DNA from: Paenibacillus radicis (ex Gao et al. 2016)
GTDB lineage: Bacteria > Bacillota > Bacilli > Paenibacillales > Paenibacillaceae
Assembly (NCBI RefSeq): GCF_014641555.1
Contig: NZ_BMHY01000004.1
Location: 479,049 to 543,048 of the forward strand
Reading direction: 5' to 3'
Length of the DNA: 64,000 nt
The notes beneath the pieces were generated by a model. That model did no database searches. It had not been told where the DNA came from and saw only the letters and a program-made list of their open reading frames with translations. The stretch's first letter is position 1. Every line of letters begins with the position of its first letter. The position numbers and the translations under genes are program-made. This document shows positions 1 through 8,054 of the stretch, one piece after another.

Positions 1-744
1 GGCAGCGATACCGATTCGCCCGCCGTCGAGAGAGCCTTTCGCAATTGCAAAGCCTTGACCCTCCTCACCTAATCTTTGAGATGGAGTCAGCCGTAAATCC
101 TGATAGACAAGCTCACAAGTATTGGAGCCGTTTAATCCCATTTTCCGTTCCTTTTTACCGATAGTCAGACCAGAAAAACCATCCTCTACGAGAAATGCGG
201 TAATGCCTCGAGCCCCTTCCGAAGGATCCGTAACGGCAAAAGTCAAATAAAGCTGGGCAGCACCCGCATTCGTAATAAACAGCTTCGTACCATTCAACAC
301 ATAATCTTGACCATCGCGAACCGCTTTCGTCTGAATTGCGGCTGCGTCCGATCCGGCCTGCGGCTCGGTTAGCGCAAATGCGCCAAGCCAGCTTCCGCCC
401 GCAAGCCTGTTCAAATAGCTCTCTTGCTGTTGCTGCGTTCCGTAATGCAAAATCGGCAGCGTGCAAACCGAGGAGTGCACGGACAAAATAACGCCCACCG
501 CTGCACTCGCCTTCGATATTTCATGAATAGCAATGATATAGGAGATGAAGTCGCTGCCGAGACCGCCCCAACGCTTCGGGATTGGAATACCTAGCCAGCC
601 TCTGTCGCCCATCTTCTTTACAAGCGAGGAAGGAAATTGTTCATCCTTTTCCATTTGCGCGACACATGGTGAGATTTCCTCACTGGCAAACCGTCTGACT
701 TCATCCCGAAGGAGCTGCTGCTCTATCGTCAATCGAAGATCCAC
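1..744 (-). CDS. acyl-CoA dehydrogenase, 3' end cut by window edge
   Basis: Flavin-dependent acyl-CoA dehydrogenase, the first oxidation step of fatty-acid or branched-chain acyl-CoA breakdown in the cytoplasm. 248 residues are visible and the frame runs off the window start. The N-terminal helical domain is followed by the family signature FALTEPQAGSD at about residues 123-133 and the middle beta-domain (VLNGTKLFITNAG). The start is taken as the GTG at 744, 7-10 bases after GGAGGAGGGG; another GTG at 750 is too close to that site. It is the last visible gene of the beta-oxidation operon running from 4042. The catalytic glutamate region lies outside the window, so substrate class cannot be judged. 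Family certain, substrate unknown. Confidence 0.9.
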   Translation of the reverse strand, partial: MDLRLTIEQQLLRDEVRRFASEEISPCVAQMEKDEQFPSSLVKKMGDRGWLGIPIPKRWGGLGSDFISYIIAIHEISKASAAVGVILSVHSSVCTLPILHYGTQQQQESYLNRLAGGSWLGAFALTEPQAGSDAAAIQTKAVRDGQDYVLNGTKLFITNAGAAQLYLTFAVTDPSEGARGITAFLVEDGFSGLTIGKKERKMGLNGSNTCELVYQDLRLTPSQRLGEEGQGFAIAKGSLDGGRIGIAA

Positions 745-826
745 CAGCACCCCTCCTCCCAGCAGACGAGTAATGTATTCCCTTGATGTGTGGAATGGCG
801 GCGATGCAGCATGATCATAACAGATT

Positions 827-1678
827 TCAATTGTACGTATAAAAGCCTCTGCCCGTTTTCTTTCCCAGCCAGCCTGCCTGCACATAACTGCGCAGCAACG
901 GACAAGGTCTATATTTGCTGTCTCCAAAGCCTTCATGCAGCGTCTCCATAATAGCCAAGCAAGTGTCCAGCCCGATAAAATCTGCCAGCTTCAGCGGCCC
1001 CATCGGATGATTCATGCCAAGCAGCATAATTTGATCAACCGCTTCCGGTGTTGCCACGCCTTCATATACGGCGTATATCGCTTCGTTGATCATCGGCATC
1101 AGCACCCGGTTGGACACGAAGCCGGGAAAGTCCCGTACCGGTACGGCGGTTTTTCCAATGGCCTGTGTTAAAGCTGTGATGATCTCGAATGTTTCATCTG
1201 AAGTAGCAAGACCGCGAATAACTTCTACAAGCGGCATGACCGGCACCGGGTTCATGAAATGCATCCCGATGACGCGGTGTGCCCGCTTTGTTACAGCGGC
1301 CAACTCCGTAACAGGCAAGGAAGACGTATTGGTTGCCAAAATCGTATGCGGACTGCAAAGCATATCCAATTCCGCAAAAATCCGCTTTTTCAAATCAAGC
1401 CGCTCCGGTGCGGCTTCGATGACAAGCTCTGCATCATGAAGCTGCTCCAGATCAGCGGTTAGCGACAGCCGCGTTAACGTCAAAGCCGCTGCTTCCTCGT
1501 TCATTCGTCCTTTGTCCACAAGCCGATTTAAGTTGGCCTCAATGACTGCATACCCTTTTGCTGCCAACTGCGCATCAATATCATAGAGGACCACAGAGAA
1601 ACCGTGTACGGCAAATACTTGAGCGATCCCTCCGCCCATTTGCCCGGCGCCGATGACCCCGATGCGAGAAATGCTCAT
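827..1678 (-). CDS. 3-hydroxybutyryl-CoA / 3-hydroxyacyl-CoA dehydrogenase
   Basis: NAD-dependent 3-hydroxyacyl-CoA dehydrogenase that oxidises the 3-hydroxyacyl-CoA intermediate of beta-oxidation to 3-ketoacyl-CoA. The N-terminal Rossmann motif GVIGAGQMGGGIAQ sits at about residues 6-19. The catalytic histidine is in GMHFMNPVPVMPLVEVI, and the C-terminal dimerisation domain has the usual DFPGFVSNRVLMPMINEA and NHPMGPLKLADFIGLD motifs. The product is 283 residues, the normal length for Hbd/MmgB. The ATG at 1678 was chosen over an upstream TTG at 1702 because it follows AAGGGAACGGAAAGG. It lies 30 bases after the thiolase stop, so it is probably co-transcribed. It resembles Bacillus MmgB. Confidence 0.93.
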   Translation of the reverse strand: MSISRIGVIGAGQMGGGIAQVFAVHGFSVVLYDIDAQLAAKGYAVIEANLNRLVDKGRMNEEAAALTLTRLSLTADLEQLHDAELVIEAAPERLDLKKRIFAELDMLCSPHTILATNTSSLPVTELAAVTKRAHRVIGMHFMNPVPVMPLVEVIRGLATSDETFEIITALTQAIGKTAVPVRDFPGFVSNRVLMPMINEAIYAVYEGVATPEAVDQIMLLGMNHPMGPLKLADFIGLDTCLAIMETLHEGFGDSKYRPCPLLRSYVQAGWLGKKTGRGFYTYN

Positions 1679-1708
1679 AGCCTTTCCGTTCCCTTCGAGC
1701 AAACCGTA

Positions 1709-2881
1709 TCACCCCTCTACGCGGAGCAATAGGGCATCCCCCTGCGCACCGCCGCTGCATATGGCAGCTACGCCTAGTCCGCCGCCGCGCCGCCTAAGCT
1801 CTTGGATTAACGTCCACACGATGCGGGCTCCGCTGGCCCCGATGGGATGACCGTACGCAATGGCTCCACCGTTGACATTCACTTTATTCGTCTGCCAGCC
1901 GAGCAGCTTGCCGCAAGTAAGCGTGACTGCTGCAAAAGCTTCGTTGACTTCAATGAGATCGATCGCTGCCAGCGACACTCCCGTTTGCTTGAATAGCTTT
2001 TGTATAGCTAGTGCCGGAGCTTCCGCTAACCGGTGCGGTTCAAGGCTGACAGCAGCATGACTGACGATCTCCGCAAGCGGCTTATGCCCTCCGCGCAAAG
2101 CGGCAGCTTTATTCATGACGAGGACCGCAGCCGCACCGTCATTAACGCCCGGCGCATTGCCCGCTGTAACCGTCCCGCTAGATTCGCCGATCGGCCTCAG
2201 CTTCGATAACTGTACCGCGTCCGTATTGGGCCGTGGACATTCATCCGTATCCGGTGCGCCTGGAAGTGCGGCAACGGATACAATCTCCTCTGCTGCAATG
2301 CCCCGCTTCATGGCTGCAACAGCAAGCTGCTGACTGCGCAGCGCCCATTCGTCCTGCTCTGTCCGGCTAATACCGAATTGCTTGGCGGCATCATTCCCAT
2401 AGACAGCCATGGCCACTTGATCGAACGGGCAATGCAGGCCGTCCCGGTGCATCAGATCAATCAGGGACCGATCGCCCATTCTGGCGCCCCATCGGGCATC
2501 TGGAAGCGCATACGGCGCATTGCTCATACTTTCCATTCCGCCTGCGACGAGCAGATTAGCATCTCCGCAGCGTATCATTTGATGCGCCAGTGTAATGGCC
2601 CGCATACCAGAAGCACATACTTTGTTTACGGTCTCAGACGGCGTACTCCAAGACAATCCTGCTAGTATAGCCGCCTGTCTAGCCGGATTTTGACCTGCAC
2701 CCGCTTGCAGAACCATCCCCATCAGAACACCTTCGACATCGTTTCGTGCAATTTGGCCGTTGCTTTGCAGCGCCCCGTCAATCGCCGCCGCGCCCAATTG
2801 AACCGCCTTTGCTTGCTTCAGTATGCCGCCCAGCTTGCCAAACGGCGTTCGGGCTCCGCCGACGATGACCGAATTGTGCAA
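1709..2881 (-). CDS. acetyl-CoA C-acetyltransferase (thiolase)
   Basis: Thiolase of the degradative/acetoacetyl-CoA type, 390 residues, cleaving 3-ketoacyl-CoA with CoA (or condensing two acetyl-CoA). It carries the acyl-binding cysteine in [10 protein letters not shown] (about residue 88), the NEAFA motif, the histidine in [16 protein letters not shown] and the second catalytic cysteine in [12 protein letters not shown] near the C-terminus. The start is a TTG at 2881 that follows GGGGGAG by six bases; no ATG with a better site exists. It begins 12 bases after the upstream acyl-CoA dehydrogenase stop. The gene order dehydrogenase, thiolase, hydroxyacyl-CoA dehydrogenase, dehydrogenase resembles the Bacillus mmgABC operon, but an enoyl-CoA hydratase is not seen in this window. 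Confidence 0.93.
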   Translation of the reverse strand: MHNSVIVGGARTPFGKLGGILKQAKAVQLGAAAIDGALQSNGQIARNDVEGVLMGMVLQAGAGQNPARQAAILAGLSWSTPSETVNKVCASGMRAITLAHQMIRCGDANLLVAGGMESMSNAPYALPDARWGARMGDRSLIDLMHRDGLHCPFDQVAMAVYGNDAAKQFGISRTEQDEWALRSQQLAVAAMKRGIAAEEIVSVAALPGAPDTDECPRPNTDAVQLSKLRPIGESSGTVTAGNAPGVNDGAAAVLVMNKAAALRGGHKPLAEIVSHAAVSLEPHRLAEAPALAIQKLFKQTGVSLAAIDLIEVNEAFAAVTLTCGKLLGWQTNKVNVNGGAIAYGHPIGASGARIVWTLIQELRRRGGGLGVAAICSGGAQGDALLLRVEG

Positions 2882-2893
2882 GCCATCTCCCCC

Positions 2894-4042
2894 TTACTCG
2901 GTTTGACCGGTCAGGATACTTGAGCTGCTCGCAAGCTCCATTCCGCCTGTTGCAAAATCCGACTCGAGACATTTGGCGTCGCGCAGCATCCGCTCAACCC
3001 CATATTCCTTCATATAACCGTACCCGCCGAATAGCTGAACCGCCTCCAACGTTACGGCAATCGCCGTCTGTGCTGATATTTTGCGCGCAATCGCCGCCTC
3101 CCTCGCGCAGACCATCTCGTTGCTCATGCGCCAGGCCGCTTGATAGACGAGAAGCCGCGCCGCCTCCACTTGCGTCAGCATATCCGCAAGCTTAAAGGCG
3201 ATTCCTTGCTGCCGGGTAATCGGCTTACCGAACTGCTTGCGCGTTTTGGAATAATCCACAGCGGCGCTAAGCGCACCCCGGGCGACGCCTACCGCTTGGG
3301 CAGCGGCCCCAATATTGCCGATTTCAGCGGCAGAGACGGCCATCGCTCGCCCTTGGCCAAAACGGCCTAATTGGTCGGTTTCAGCGCTTACCCGGCAATT
3401 CTCAAATCGAAGCGAGCCTGTGCTGACACCTTTAAGACCTATCTTGGCGGCGCCGGGAATGATATGAAAGCCGGGCCTCCCCTTTTCGATCGCAAAGGCG
3501 GTAAGCCTCCCCTGTTTCGCTCCCTCTTTATGAATGCGGACAAATAAAATGACCAGATCGGCCGTCCCCGCATTAATAGCCCTATGGGCGATGCCATTTA
3601 ATCTATAACCGCCCTGCAGTGCATCAGGCTCTGCAAGGAGCGTATCTTCGTTCAGCGGCGCAGCGAATCCGCCGAGACTACCTCCCTCTGCTAATGCAGC
3701 AAGCCTGCTGTTGAACTTCCCGTTACGGCCGAGATTGGCATGACACCGAATCGGCCACACGGCAAAGCTGGTATGAGCCGCCAGCATTGCCGCCGAAGAA
3801 GGACAGGCGGCTGCCAGCTCCTCCAGCACAATTGCATAGTCAAGCATATTGCCGCCAGCTCCGCCGTATTGCTCCTCCAGCGGGATCGCTGTCAGCCCCA
3901 TGCCCGCCATCTTTTCCCAAACTTTCCGCTCCACAACGCCACGTTCATCCCGCTCCCGCGCGAAGGGCGCAAGCTCCTTCTCCGCGAAGACACGAACAGC
4001 CGCCCGCAACATTTCCGTTTCCTCGCTTAGCTGGAAGTGCAT
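2894..4042 (-). CDS. acyl-CoA dehydrogenase
   Basis: Second acyl-CoA dehydrogenase of the operon, 382 residues, full family length. It shows the N-terminal helical domain (EMLRAAVRVFAEKELAP), a central domain with GIAHRAINAGTADLVILFVR, and the C-terminal FAD-binding helices ending in the usual AVQLFGGYGYMKEYGVERMLRDAK motif. The canonical FAxTEP motif is replaced by GGFAAPLNEDTL, so this is a divergent paralogue of the first enzyme rather than a duplicate. The ATG at 4042 follows AAGGGGG. It is the first gene of the operon; no clear promoter could be picked in the 110 bases upstream. Substrate is not predictable from sequence alone. Confidence 0.9.
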   Translation of the reverse strand: MHFQLSEETEMLRAAVRVFAEKELAPFARERDERGVVERKVWEKMAGMGLTAIPLEEQYGGAGGNMLDYAIVLEELAAACPSSAAMLAAHTSFAVWPIRCHANLGRNGKFNSRLAALAEGGSLGGFAAPLNEDTLLAEPDALQGGYRLNGIAHRAINAGTADLVILFVRIHKEGAKQGRLTAFAIEKGRPGFHIIPGAAKIGLKGVSTGSLRFENCRVSAETDQLGRFGQGRAMAVSAAEIGNIGAAAQAVGVARGALSAAVDYSKTRKQFGKPITRQQGIAFKLADMLTQVEAARLLVYQAAWRMSNEMVCAREAAIARKISAQTAIAVTLEAVQLFGGYGYMKEYGVERMLRDAKCLESDFATGGMELASSSSILTGQTE

Positions 4043-4152
4043 CTCCCACCCCCTTCATCGCTGTAACATCTCCGGTGGACAAGGATCGACGGTATTTGCG
4101 GATGATATAGGATATGAAACGGACAATCGTAAAAATAACCCGTTGCAGGCAT

Positions 4153-4180
4153 AAAAAAATAGAGGGCATGCGCCCTCTAT
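4153..4180 (-). terminator. rho-independent terminator
   Basis: A 9-bp stem (ATAGAGGGC/GCCCTCTAT) with a four-base loop is followed on the minus strand by seven T. It ends the TerB-like gene just upstream and separates it from the beta-oxidation operon. Confidence 0.85.
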
Positions 4181-4190
4181 CTGTCAGCTT

Positions 4191-4595
4191 TTACGCCAAT
4201 ATTAATTTCAAGCCTTCGATTTTCAGCTGATCCATGCGGATCACCCAATTTTTGAACGATTCATAGGTTTCCTCGGATAAACCGAACAGCTCCTGCAGCT
4301 TTCTCGCCAGCTGCTTCTCATCGTCGTTGTAATCCCCATCGGCGAATACCAGCAGCAATATTTCTGCGAAAAAAATACGCTTCACTTGTTCATCCTTTAA
4401 ATTCCCGATGATTTCTTTAACGTCCCGATGATCCTGGCACTGATAGTCCGCTTCCGAGATGTTCATCTCATCCATAAACAGCCGGATGTGGTCCTTTTCC
4501 TTCTTGTTTACGAAGCCGTCAGCCCGTGCCACCCGATTCGCCAAATCCAGAAATGCTATTTTATGTTCCATATGATGAAGAAAGTGCAAAAACAT
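4191..4595 (-). CDS. TerB-like helical protein, function unknown
   Basis: A 134-residue soluble, strongly helical and acidic protein. The pattern AFLDLANRVARADGFVNKKEKDHIRLFM followed by LLLVFADGDYNDDEKQLARKLQELFGLSEE, in which two helical modules each contain an ADG-type loop, resembles the TerB/TerB-N tellurite-resistance-like fold, where the acidic loop binds metal. This is a fold-level guess only, and no tellurite genes are nearby. The ATG at 4595 is preceded by AGGAG with an 11-base spacer. The gene stands alone between two terminator-like hairpins. Confidence 0.6.
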   Translation of the reverse strand: MFLHFLHHMEHKIAFLDLANRVARADGFVNKKEKDHIRLFMDEMNISEADYQCQDHRDVKEIIGNLKDEQVKRIFFAEILLLVFADGDYNDDEKQLARKLQELFGLSEETYESFKNWVIRMDQLKIEGLKLILA

Positions 4596-4688
4596 TAGCG
4601 TTCACGCTCCTATGTCGAAATTAAATGTCTGTGTATGGTTTCGACGCGCGGATTCGCATTTCCTACTCTCAGGAACAGATTTATTAAA

Positions 4689-5648
4689 CTATTCCACCTG
4701 TTTCTCCAGAAAACGATTTATTTCCGGGGTTTGCAAGTTATTGCTGGCATCCAACAGCTTCAGCAGGCTCTGTATCGAAGAGAGGAACACGCTGCCGCCG
4801 TTGCCTTTATTGACCGCTGCCTCATAGGCCGCTCGAACTTTAGGATTAATGGCTGTCTCGCCTTTTGGACCAAAGCTGTCATAGACCGGTGTATTGCTCG
4901 CGCCGTAAAACGTCCGGGATTTCAGAAGCTGGAAATGCTCTTTAACAACCTTCGCCCGGTTCGATTTCGGATACTGCTTCAGAAAAGTTTCCAACGCTGT
5001 CGTACGTGAGATCAGATCATCCCACCCGATTACAATGGCACCATCGAAAGCTACAGGTTTGTTGGAAGCGACCGCCATTAAATCAATATAAGACGCTATA
5101 TCTTTGTTGATATGGCTCTGGAATTGCTTAAAGCTCTGATAATGCATGACCGGGTAATACATCCCCTCGCTCGTCTCCAGCTTATATCCCTTGTCTCTGG
5201 CTTCGATTAGCAGAGCTTTCGTTTTCGCATCCGTTGTTGCTCCAATTAGCGCATCCAGCTCAATTCCTTTTTTACGAAACGCTTTATCCAGTTCCTTCTG
5301 AATATTTTGCGGGTAAAGCTTTTCGGAAAAAGCGGGCAAATGAGCGAGCTGTGCATTCTCCAGATGCAGCGTCATGATTGTCGCCTGTGTTTTGCTTACC
5401 CGGGTAATGTTATTAATCAGATACGCACGCGCCTTCGCCAATGTCGCAGGCTTGCTCACATATTTTTCGAATTGCTTGTAGATGGAAGCTGCAACGCTGG
5501 CATTAACAGCGCCATTAGCCGTTGCGGAAGCTGCTGCTGCATGGAGCGGACTTTTTGCAATAACGGCTGTACCAGCCGTCAGCGAAAGCGCCAAACCTAA
5601 TACGAGTGTCTTTTTCAATAGTTGATGGGGTTGATTGAATGCTTTCAT
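4689..5648 (-). CDS. secreted protein of unknown function
   Basis: A 319-residue exported protein. The N-terminus has a basic stretch, the hydrophobic core LVLGLALSLTAGTAVIA and a likely signal-peptidase-I site near HAAAASA at about residue 40. The mature part is mostly helical, lysine- and alanine-rich, without cysteines and without a recognised domain. The start ATG at 5648 follows GGAGG by about ten bases. Neighbours on the same strand are other secreted or lipid-anchored proteins, but the gaps are more than 150 bases, so an operon is not supported. No function is proposed. Confidence 0.65.
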   Translation of the reverse strand: MKAFNQPHQLLKKTLVLGLALSLTAGTAVIAKSPLHAAAASATANGAVNASVAASIYKQFEKYVSKPATLAKARAYLINNITRVSKTQATIMTLHLENAQLAHLPAFSEKLYPQNIQKELDKAFRKKGIELDALIGATTDAKTKALLIEARDKGYKLETSEGMYYPVMHYQSFKQFQSHINKDIASYIDLMAVASNKPVAFDGAIVIGWDDLISRTTALETFLKQYPKSNRAKVVKEHFQLLKSRTFYGASNTPVYDSFGPKGETAINPKVRAAYEAAVNKGNGGSVFLSSIQSLLKLLDASNNLQTPEINRFLEKQVE

Positions 5649-5765
5649 TTGGAAAGTCCTCCTTTATCACCTGCGTTTGCAGGCTTCGTACATTTACAGA
5701 CGCACGAGGCGCCTCGAAGGTTACGGTTTTTATCCAATTTTACAAATCCCTATCATTTCCTCCTA

Positions 5766-5793
5766 TAAAAAAGAAGCCCTCTCATCGAAGGCT
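5766..5793 (-). terminator. rho-independent terminator
   Basis: A 7-bp stem with one G-U pair (AGCCTTC/GAGGGCT) is followed on the minus strand by TCTTTTTTAT. It lies 27 bases after the stop of the gene ending at 5820. Confidence 0.7.
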
Positions 5794-5819
5794 CCTGCTA
5801 GACTTGCCAAGTGAATAAA

Positions 5820-6329
5820 TTATGGAATGTATTGCTGTACGATACGGACCACTTTACCGTCTTTTACCGTGATATGATAAGGGAAATCTTTCAGCTTGAT
5901 TGATTCGTCCTTGTTGAAATGCTCGGCAAATGACGCTAGCGAAATTTGCTCATCCCATACAATGTCCGCCTCTGCGGCATGGCCGGTGCGATCATAGATC
6001 TGCATCAAAACGACAGCGTCATCGGCGATAGGGAGTGTTTTTACGGATGTATCGTCGTTAATAATATAATAACCATCCGGCGGAGCGTCCAAACCGGAGT
6101 CTCCTTCTCTTTCTATGAACTTGGCCGTCGCAGCGTCGCCTTCATACCATTCTATCGAATCGAAATCTAGCGCATAGCCTTTATCTGAATGGACAAGCCG
6201 GTCCACATAACCAGTCTCCATACTTGGTGTCTGAACGACAGGCGCATAATCACGGCTTCCGGCTACAGCTAGACTTACAGAGGTTAAGCAAACAATTGCA
6301 ACGAGGGCAAACATCGTATATTTTTTCAT
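5820..6329 (-). CDS. small secreted protein of unknown function
   Basis: A 169-residue protein with a clear signal peptide (MKKYTMFALVAIVCLTSVSLAVAG; cleavage near residue 24). The mature part is about 145 residues, acidic, with alternating strands such as GYYIINDDTSVKTL and YHITVKDGKVVRIVQQY; the last resembles the C-terminal beta-hairpin of many small Bacillus extracellular proteins. No catalytic motif was recognised. The ATG at 6329 is preceded by AAGGAG with an 11-base gap. The gene has its own terminator and appears monocistronic. Confidence 0.65.
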   Translation of the reverse strand: MKKYTMFALVAIVCLTSVSLAVAGSRDYAPVVQTPSMETGYVDRLVHSDKGYALDFDSIEWYEGDAATAKFIEREGDSGLDAPPDGYYIINDDTSVKTLPIADDAVVLMQIYDRTGHAAEADIVWDEQISLASFAEHFNKDESIKLKDFPYHITVKDGKVVRIVQQYIP

Positions 6330-6463
6330 CGGAACAGCCGCTCCTTCTAAGTGGGTGTAAATTTATATTCGTCTTGTATATAGAATATAACGTGCATGGG
6401 CTGCAAGAAGTTACAAAAAAGCTACAGTCTATAAAAAAGATTTATCAAACGAACTTTATGCCC

Positions 6464-7417
6464 TTAGATAGGAGACATGTACCTGTCGTAGCTAGGCCCA
6501 ATCTCCGTCGCTTTCCCGTCTGCAATCGATAGGAACACGACATTTTCCCCTTCAAATCCCATCCACTTATAGCCGACAAGAAAGCCGCCCTCTGTCGCAG
6601 CCGCAAACAGAAACGAGAATTGCTCCGCCACAATGACGCCCCCGTCATCCACCCGCCATGTAGAAAACTCGTCATAGGTAGCGGGAAAATCATGAAACAC
6701 CCATTTCTCGTCACTGCTGAAAGCCAGGCTTGCGAGCATATCATCGCCTTCCCGGGCGAATACCACGAGATAGGCTCGTTGATCATTACCCATCTGCTGC
6801 AAAGGCGAAACCGATTCAACTTTGCGGCCCTTAAGTTCCTCGATATCAGATTTCAAAGTCTCTGACTCCGTCTGCTTATCGGCTAAGCTGAGCGGGAGCA
6901 GCATACTTTCGTTAATCAGACCTTTATCTATAATAAAATAGCTCTCGTTATCGGTTGCGTTGCCTTCGGTGACCTCATACAGCCACCCTTTCCTTTGGTC
7001 GAAGTTTTGCGAGGTCTGTCTTCCGTTATCCTCAGCCGTAGCTTCCTGACTCCCTGCAAACGAAACGGAAACGACGCGGCCTTGATCTCCAATTGCAATT
7101 AAATCGCCTTTAGGCGGCTCTCCGCCGCCGTCCCATTCGGCAAGCAGCTTGTCGCCCGAGTGATTGGCAAATGCGAAAATCCCTTTTGAAAGATCAGTAA
7201 GATCTGCAAGCTTGTCGGGAGGTTTGGGCGTTTCTGACGGCTCCAGTGATGGCGTCTGCGTTAATGAAGGTGTCGGTGTTTCATTGCTTGCAGATGCTGT
7301 CGGCGATGGCGAAACGCTACTTGTTCCTTTAGAACTCGTTGCCGTGCACCCCGATAGAACAAATACTGCTGCAAATAAAGCGATCCATAATTTTCTCAAT
7401 CCAATCCCCCCGGCCAT
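6464..7417 (-). CDS. putative lipoprotein
   Basis: A lipoprotein of 317 residues. The signal peptide LRKLWIALFAAVFVLSGC ends in the lipobox LSGC at about residue 24, so the mature protein would be anchored to the outer face of the membrane. A Ser/Thr/Pro-rich linker of about 45 residues (TPTPSLTQTPSLEPSETPKPP) precedes a globular domain that looks all-beta, with many short strands in the order of a propeller-like protein. No enzyme motif was recognised. Two starts are possible: ATG at 7417 after AGGA, or TTG at 7399 after GGGGGG; both keep the signal peptide. Confidence 0.7.
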   Translation of the reverse strand: MAGGIGLRKLWIALFAAVFVLSGCTATSSKGTSSVSPSPTASASNETPTPSLTQTPSLEPSETPKPPDKLADLTDLSKGIFAFANHSGDKLLAEWDGGGEPPKGDLIAIGDQGRVVSVSFAGSQEATAEDNGRQTSQNFDQRKGWLYEVTEGNATDNESYFIIDKGLINESMLLPLSLADKQTESETLKSDIEELKGRKVESVSPLQQMGNDQRAYLVVFAREGDDMLASLAFSSDEKWVFHDFPATYDEFSTWRVDDGGVIVAEQFSFLFAAATEGGFLVGYKWMGFEGENVVFLSIADGKATEIGPSYDRYMSPI

Positions 7418-7489
7418 TCAATCCTGCGTTAATTACCCATCTTAGACGAGATAAGCTGGAAAAAGGGTGCAGCTCCGCTCACTCACAGT

Positions 7490-7888
7490 TTATACAACTC
7501 TGCCCCACTTCTGTCTAAACAATTCGTAAATAGAACCATATACGAGTCCGTTAATAGCGCCCGAGAATGCAAATATCGCTTCGTCCAAGCTTAAGCTTGC
7601 TTTGAATGAAACGCCCATTAATAGTTCAAGCATTACGATAGCTCCATAACCTGCAACCATATGTACAACAATGCGATAAAATGCAGTTAAGGAATCGCTT
7701 TTCCGAATGATGCCATGAATGAGCAGCGATAGCGGTACGCCGACTACAGTCGTCATCACAAAACAAAACATACAGACTATAAGTACAGCTCCAAAATTGA
7801 AAGAAAATAATGAAATAATTACAGCACTGGCCATACTGCCCGTAAAGATCGAAATCGCAATGGCGGCTACCTTATCATCGATACGCAT
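7490..7888 (-). CDS. small integral membrane protein, function unknown
   Basis: A 132-residue hydrophobic protein with about four predicted membrane segments: AAIAISIFTGSMASAVIISLF, GAVLIVCMFCFVMTTVVGVPLSLLI, a central AGYGAIVMLELLMGVSF and a C-terminal AIFAFSGAINGLVYGSIYELF. The ATG at 7888 was preferred over upstream in-frame starts because GGGAGG sits six bases before it. The gene is divergent from the SNF2 helicase, and the 166 bases between them must hold both promoters. Family not recognised. Confidence 0.6.
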   Translation of the reverse strand: MRIDDKVAAIAISIFTGSMASAVIISLFSFNFGAVLIVCMFCFVMTTVVGVPLSLLIHGIIRKSDSLTAFYRIVVHMVAGYGAIVMLELLMGVSFKASLSLDEAIFAFSGAINGLVYGSIYELFRQKWGRVV

Positions 7889-8054
7889 CTTGTTCCCTCC
7901 CATTCCGTAACACCCCCCGCGTATGTGCGGCGTTTTGTTACATCTTATCAATGGGAACGGCCATGCGAACAGTTCTATCTTTCATAGTCCCTCTAGGAGT
8001 TATTTCTGGTATCATTGTATCTATACGACATATTTCGAAGGAAGATTGATCCCC

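Noticed and set aside
155..466. 103-codon minus-strand frame as a separate gene
   Set aside because: It is an out-of-frame shadow of the truncated acyl-CoA dehydrogenase, whose true frame is open from 744 to the window edge.
4191..4595. Tellurite-resistance function
   Set aside because: Only a weak TerB-like pattern in one protein; no other ter genes.
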